This document shows, piece after piece, positions 63,964 through 64,000 of a stretch of 64,000 nt of DNA (position 1 is its first letter; every line of letters starts with the position of its first letter). The notes below the pieces were generated by a model. It worked only from the letters and a program-made list of their open reading frames with translations. It did not search any database and was not told the origin of the DNA. The stretch comes from Campylobacter concisus ATCC 51562 (GTDB taxonomy: Bacteria > Campylobacterota > Campylobacteria > Campylobacterales > Campylobacteraceae): contig NZ_ANNI01000008.1 of assembly GCF_000466745.1 (NCBI RefSeq), forward strand, positions 1 to 64,000, read 5' to 3'. A program made the position numbers and the translations under genes.

Positions 63964-64000
63964 ATGCTAGATTTTCTCGAGTTCAGGCAAACCCAAACCA
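63964..64000 (+). CDS. Start of an unidentified gene, cut by window edge
   Basis: ATG 63964 follows AAGGAATTTTG and opens a frame MLDFLEFRQTQT that runs off the right edge. Twelve residues are too few to identify it. It is rightward and separated from flaC by a terminator, so it probably has its own promoter. Confidence 0.55.
   Translation, partial: MLDFLEFRQTQT

Overview
The window looks like chromosome of a Campylobacter, or a very close epsilonproteobacterium. The evidence is a low-G+C sequence with AAATTT-rich codon use, a PorA-type major outer membrane protein, the epsilon-specific replication factor HobA, a PEB4-type periplasmic chaperone, a short FlaC-type flagellin and a homologue of the flagella-coregulated hot-dog protein known as Cj0977. 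From memory, long runs of gene order match C. jejuni, with accessory insertions resembling the C. concisus group. The species is not proven here.

Layout. 1-5709 holds a partial tRNA-Lys, a 570-bp gene-free stretch, and leftward rpsF-ssb-rpsR and HDOD-rnr-holA groups. 5852-9416 is a rightward ilvC, polysaccharide deacetylase, dprA, ruvX run. 9432-13514 is leftward: hemW, tatB, tatC, queA and a degenerate kinase/receiver protein. 13568-17616 is an iron module (AraC regulator, TonB receptor, PepSY protein) with a Fur-box-like site. 17680-26317 is a long rightward housekeeping run (rppH, lysC, hobA, holB, folP, ligA, tlyA, ribF, cmoA), interrupted by a decayed NADAR gene. 26466-29409 holds a selenocysteine formate dehydrogenase and rpsO, both leftward. 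29556-36060 runs rightward through rrf2, flhA, a DHH phosphoesterase, small proteins, pyrB and dihydroorotase. 36148-39103 is a leftward transglutaminase/MerT-like/MerP-like/pepD cluster.

39195-48465 contains a small lipoprotein gene, cmoB, the Cj0977 homologue, porA, an MBL hydrolase, and nadE, a DegT-like protein, lpxK, cutA, thrC and kdsB. 48571-48990 is a tiny leftward HTH operon. 49331-52583 is the hrcA-grpE-dnaK heat-shock operon with a textbook promoter and CIRCE. The rest carries a small membrane protein, ppk2, dsbD, nth, peb4, fba, a MotA/MotB-like stator pair, a PLP desulfhydrase-like gene, hisD, flaC and the first codons of one more gene.

Most of the window is ordinary core chromosome with tight, often ATGA-overlapping genes. 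The places that merit a second look are the DegT-like protein with no catalytic lysine inside a lipid A/KDO gene run, the ZorAB-like stator pair, the decayed hybrid kinase overlapping queA, the frameshifted NADAR remnant, the fdhF UGA/SECIS, the Tat-transglutaminase/MerTP cluster, and the small HTH operon with ATACGT palindromes. I did not find a convincing complete novel system, CRISPR array, insertion sequence or prophage.
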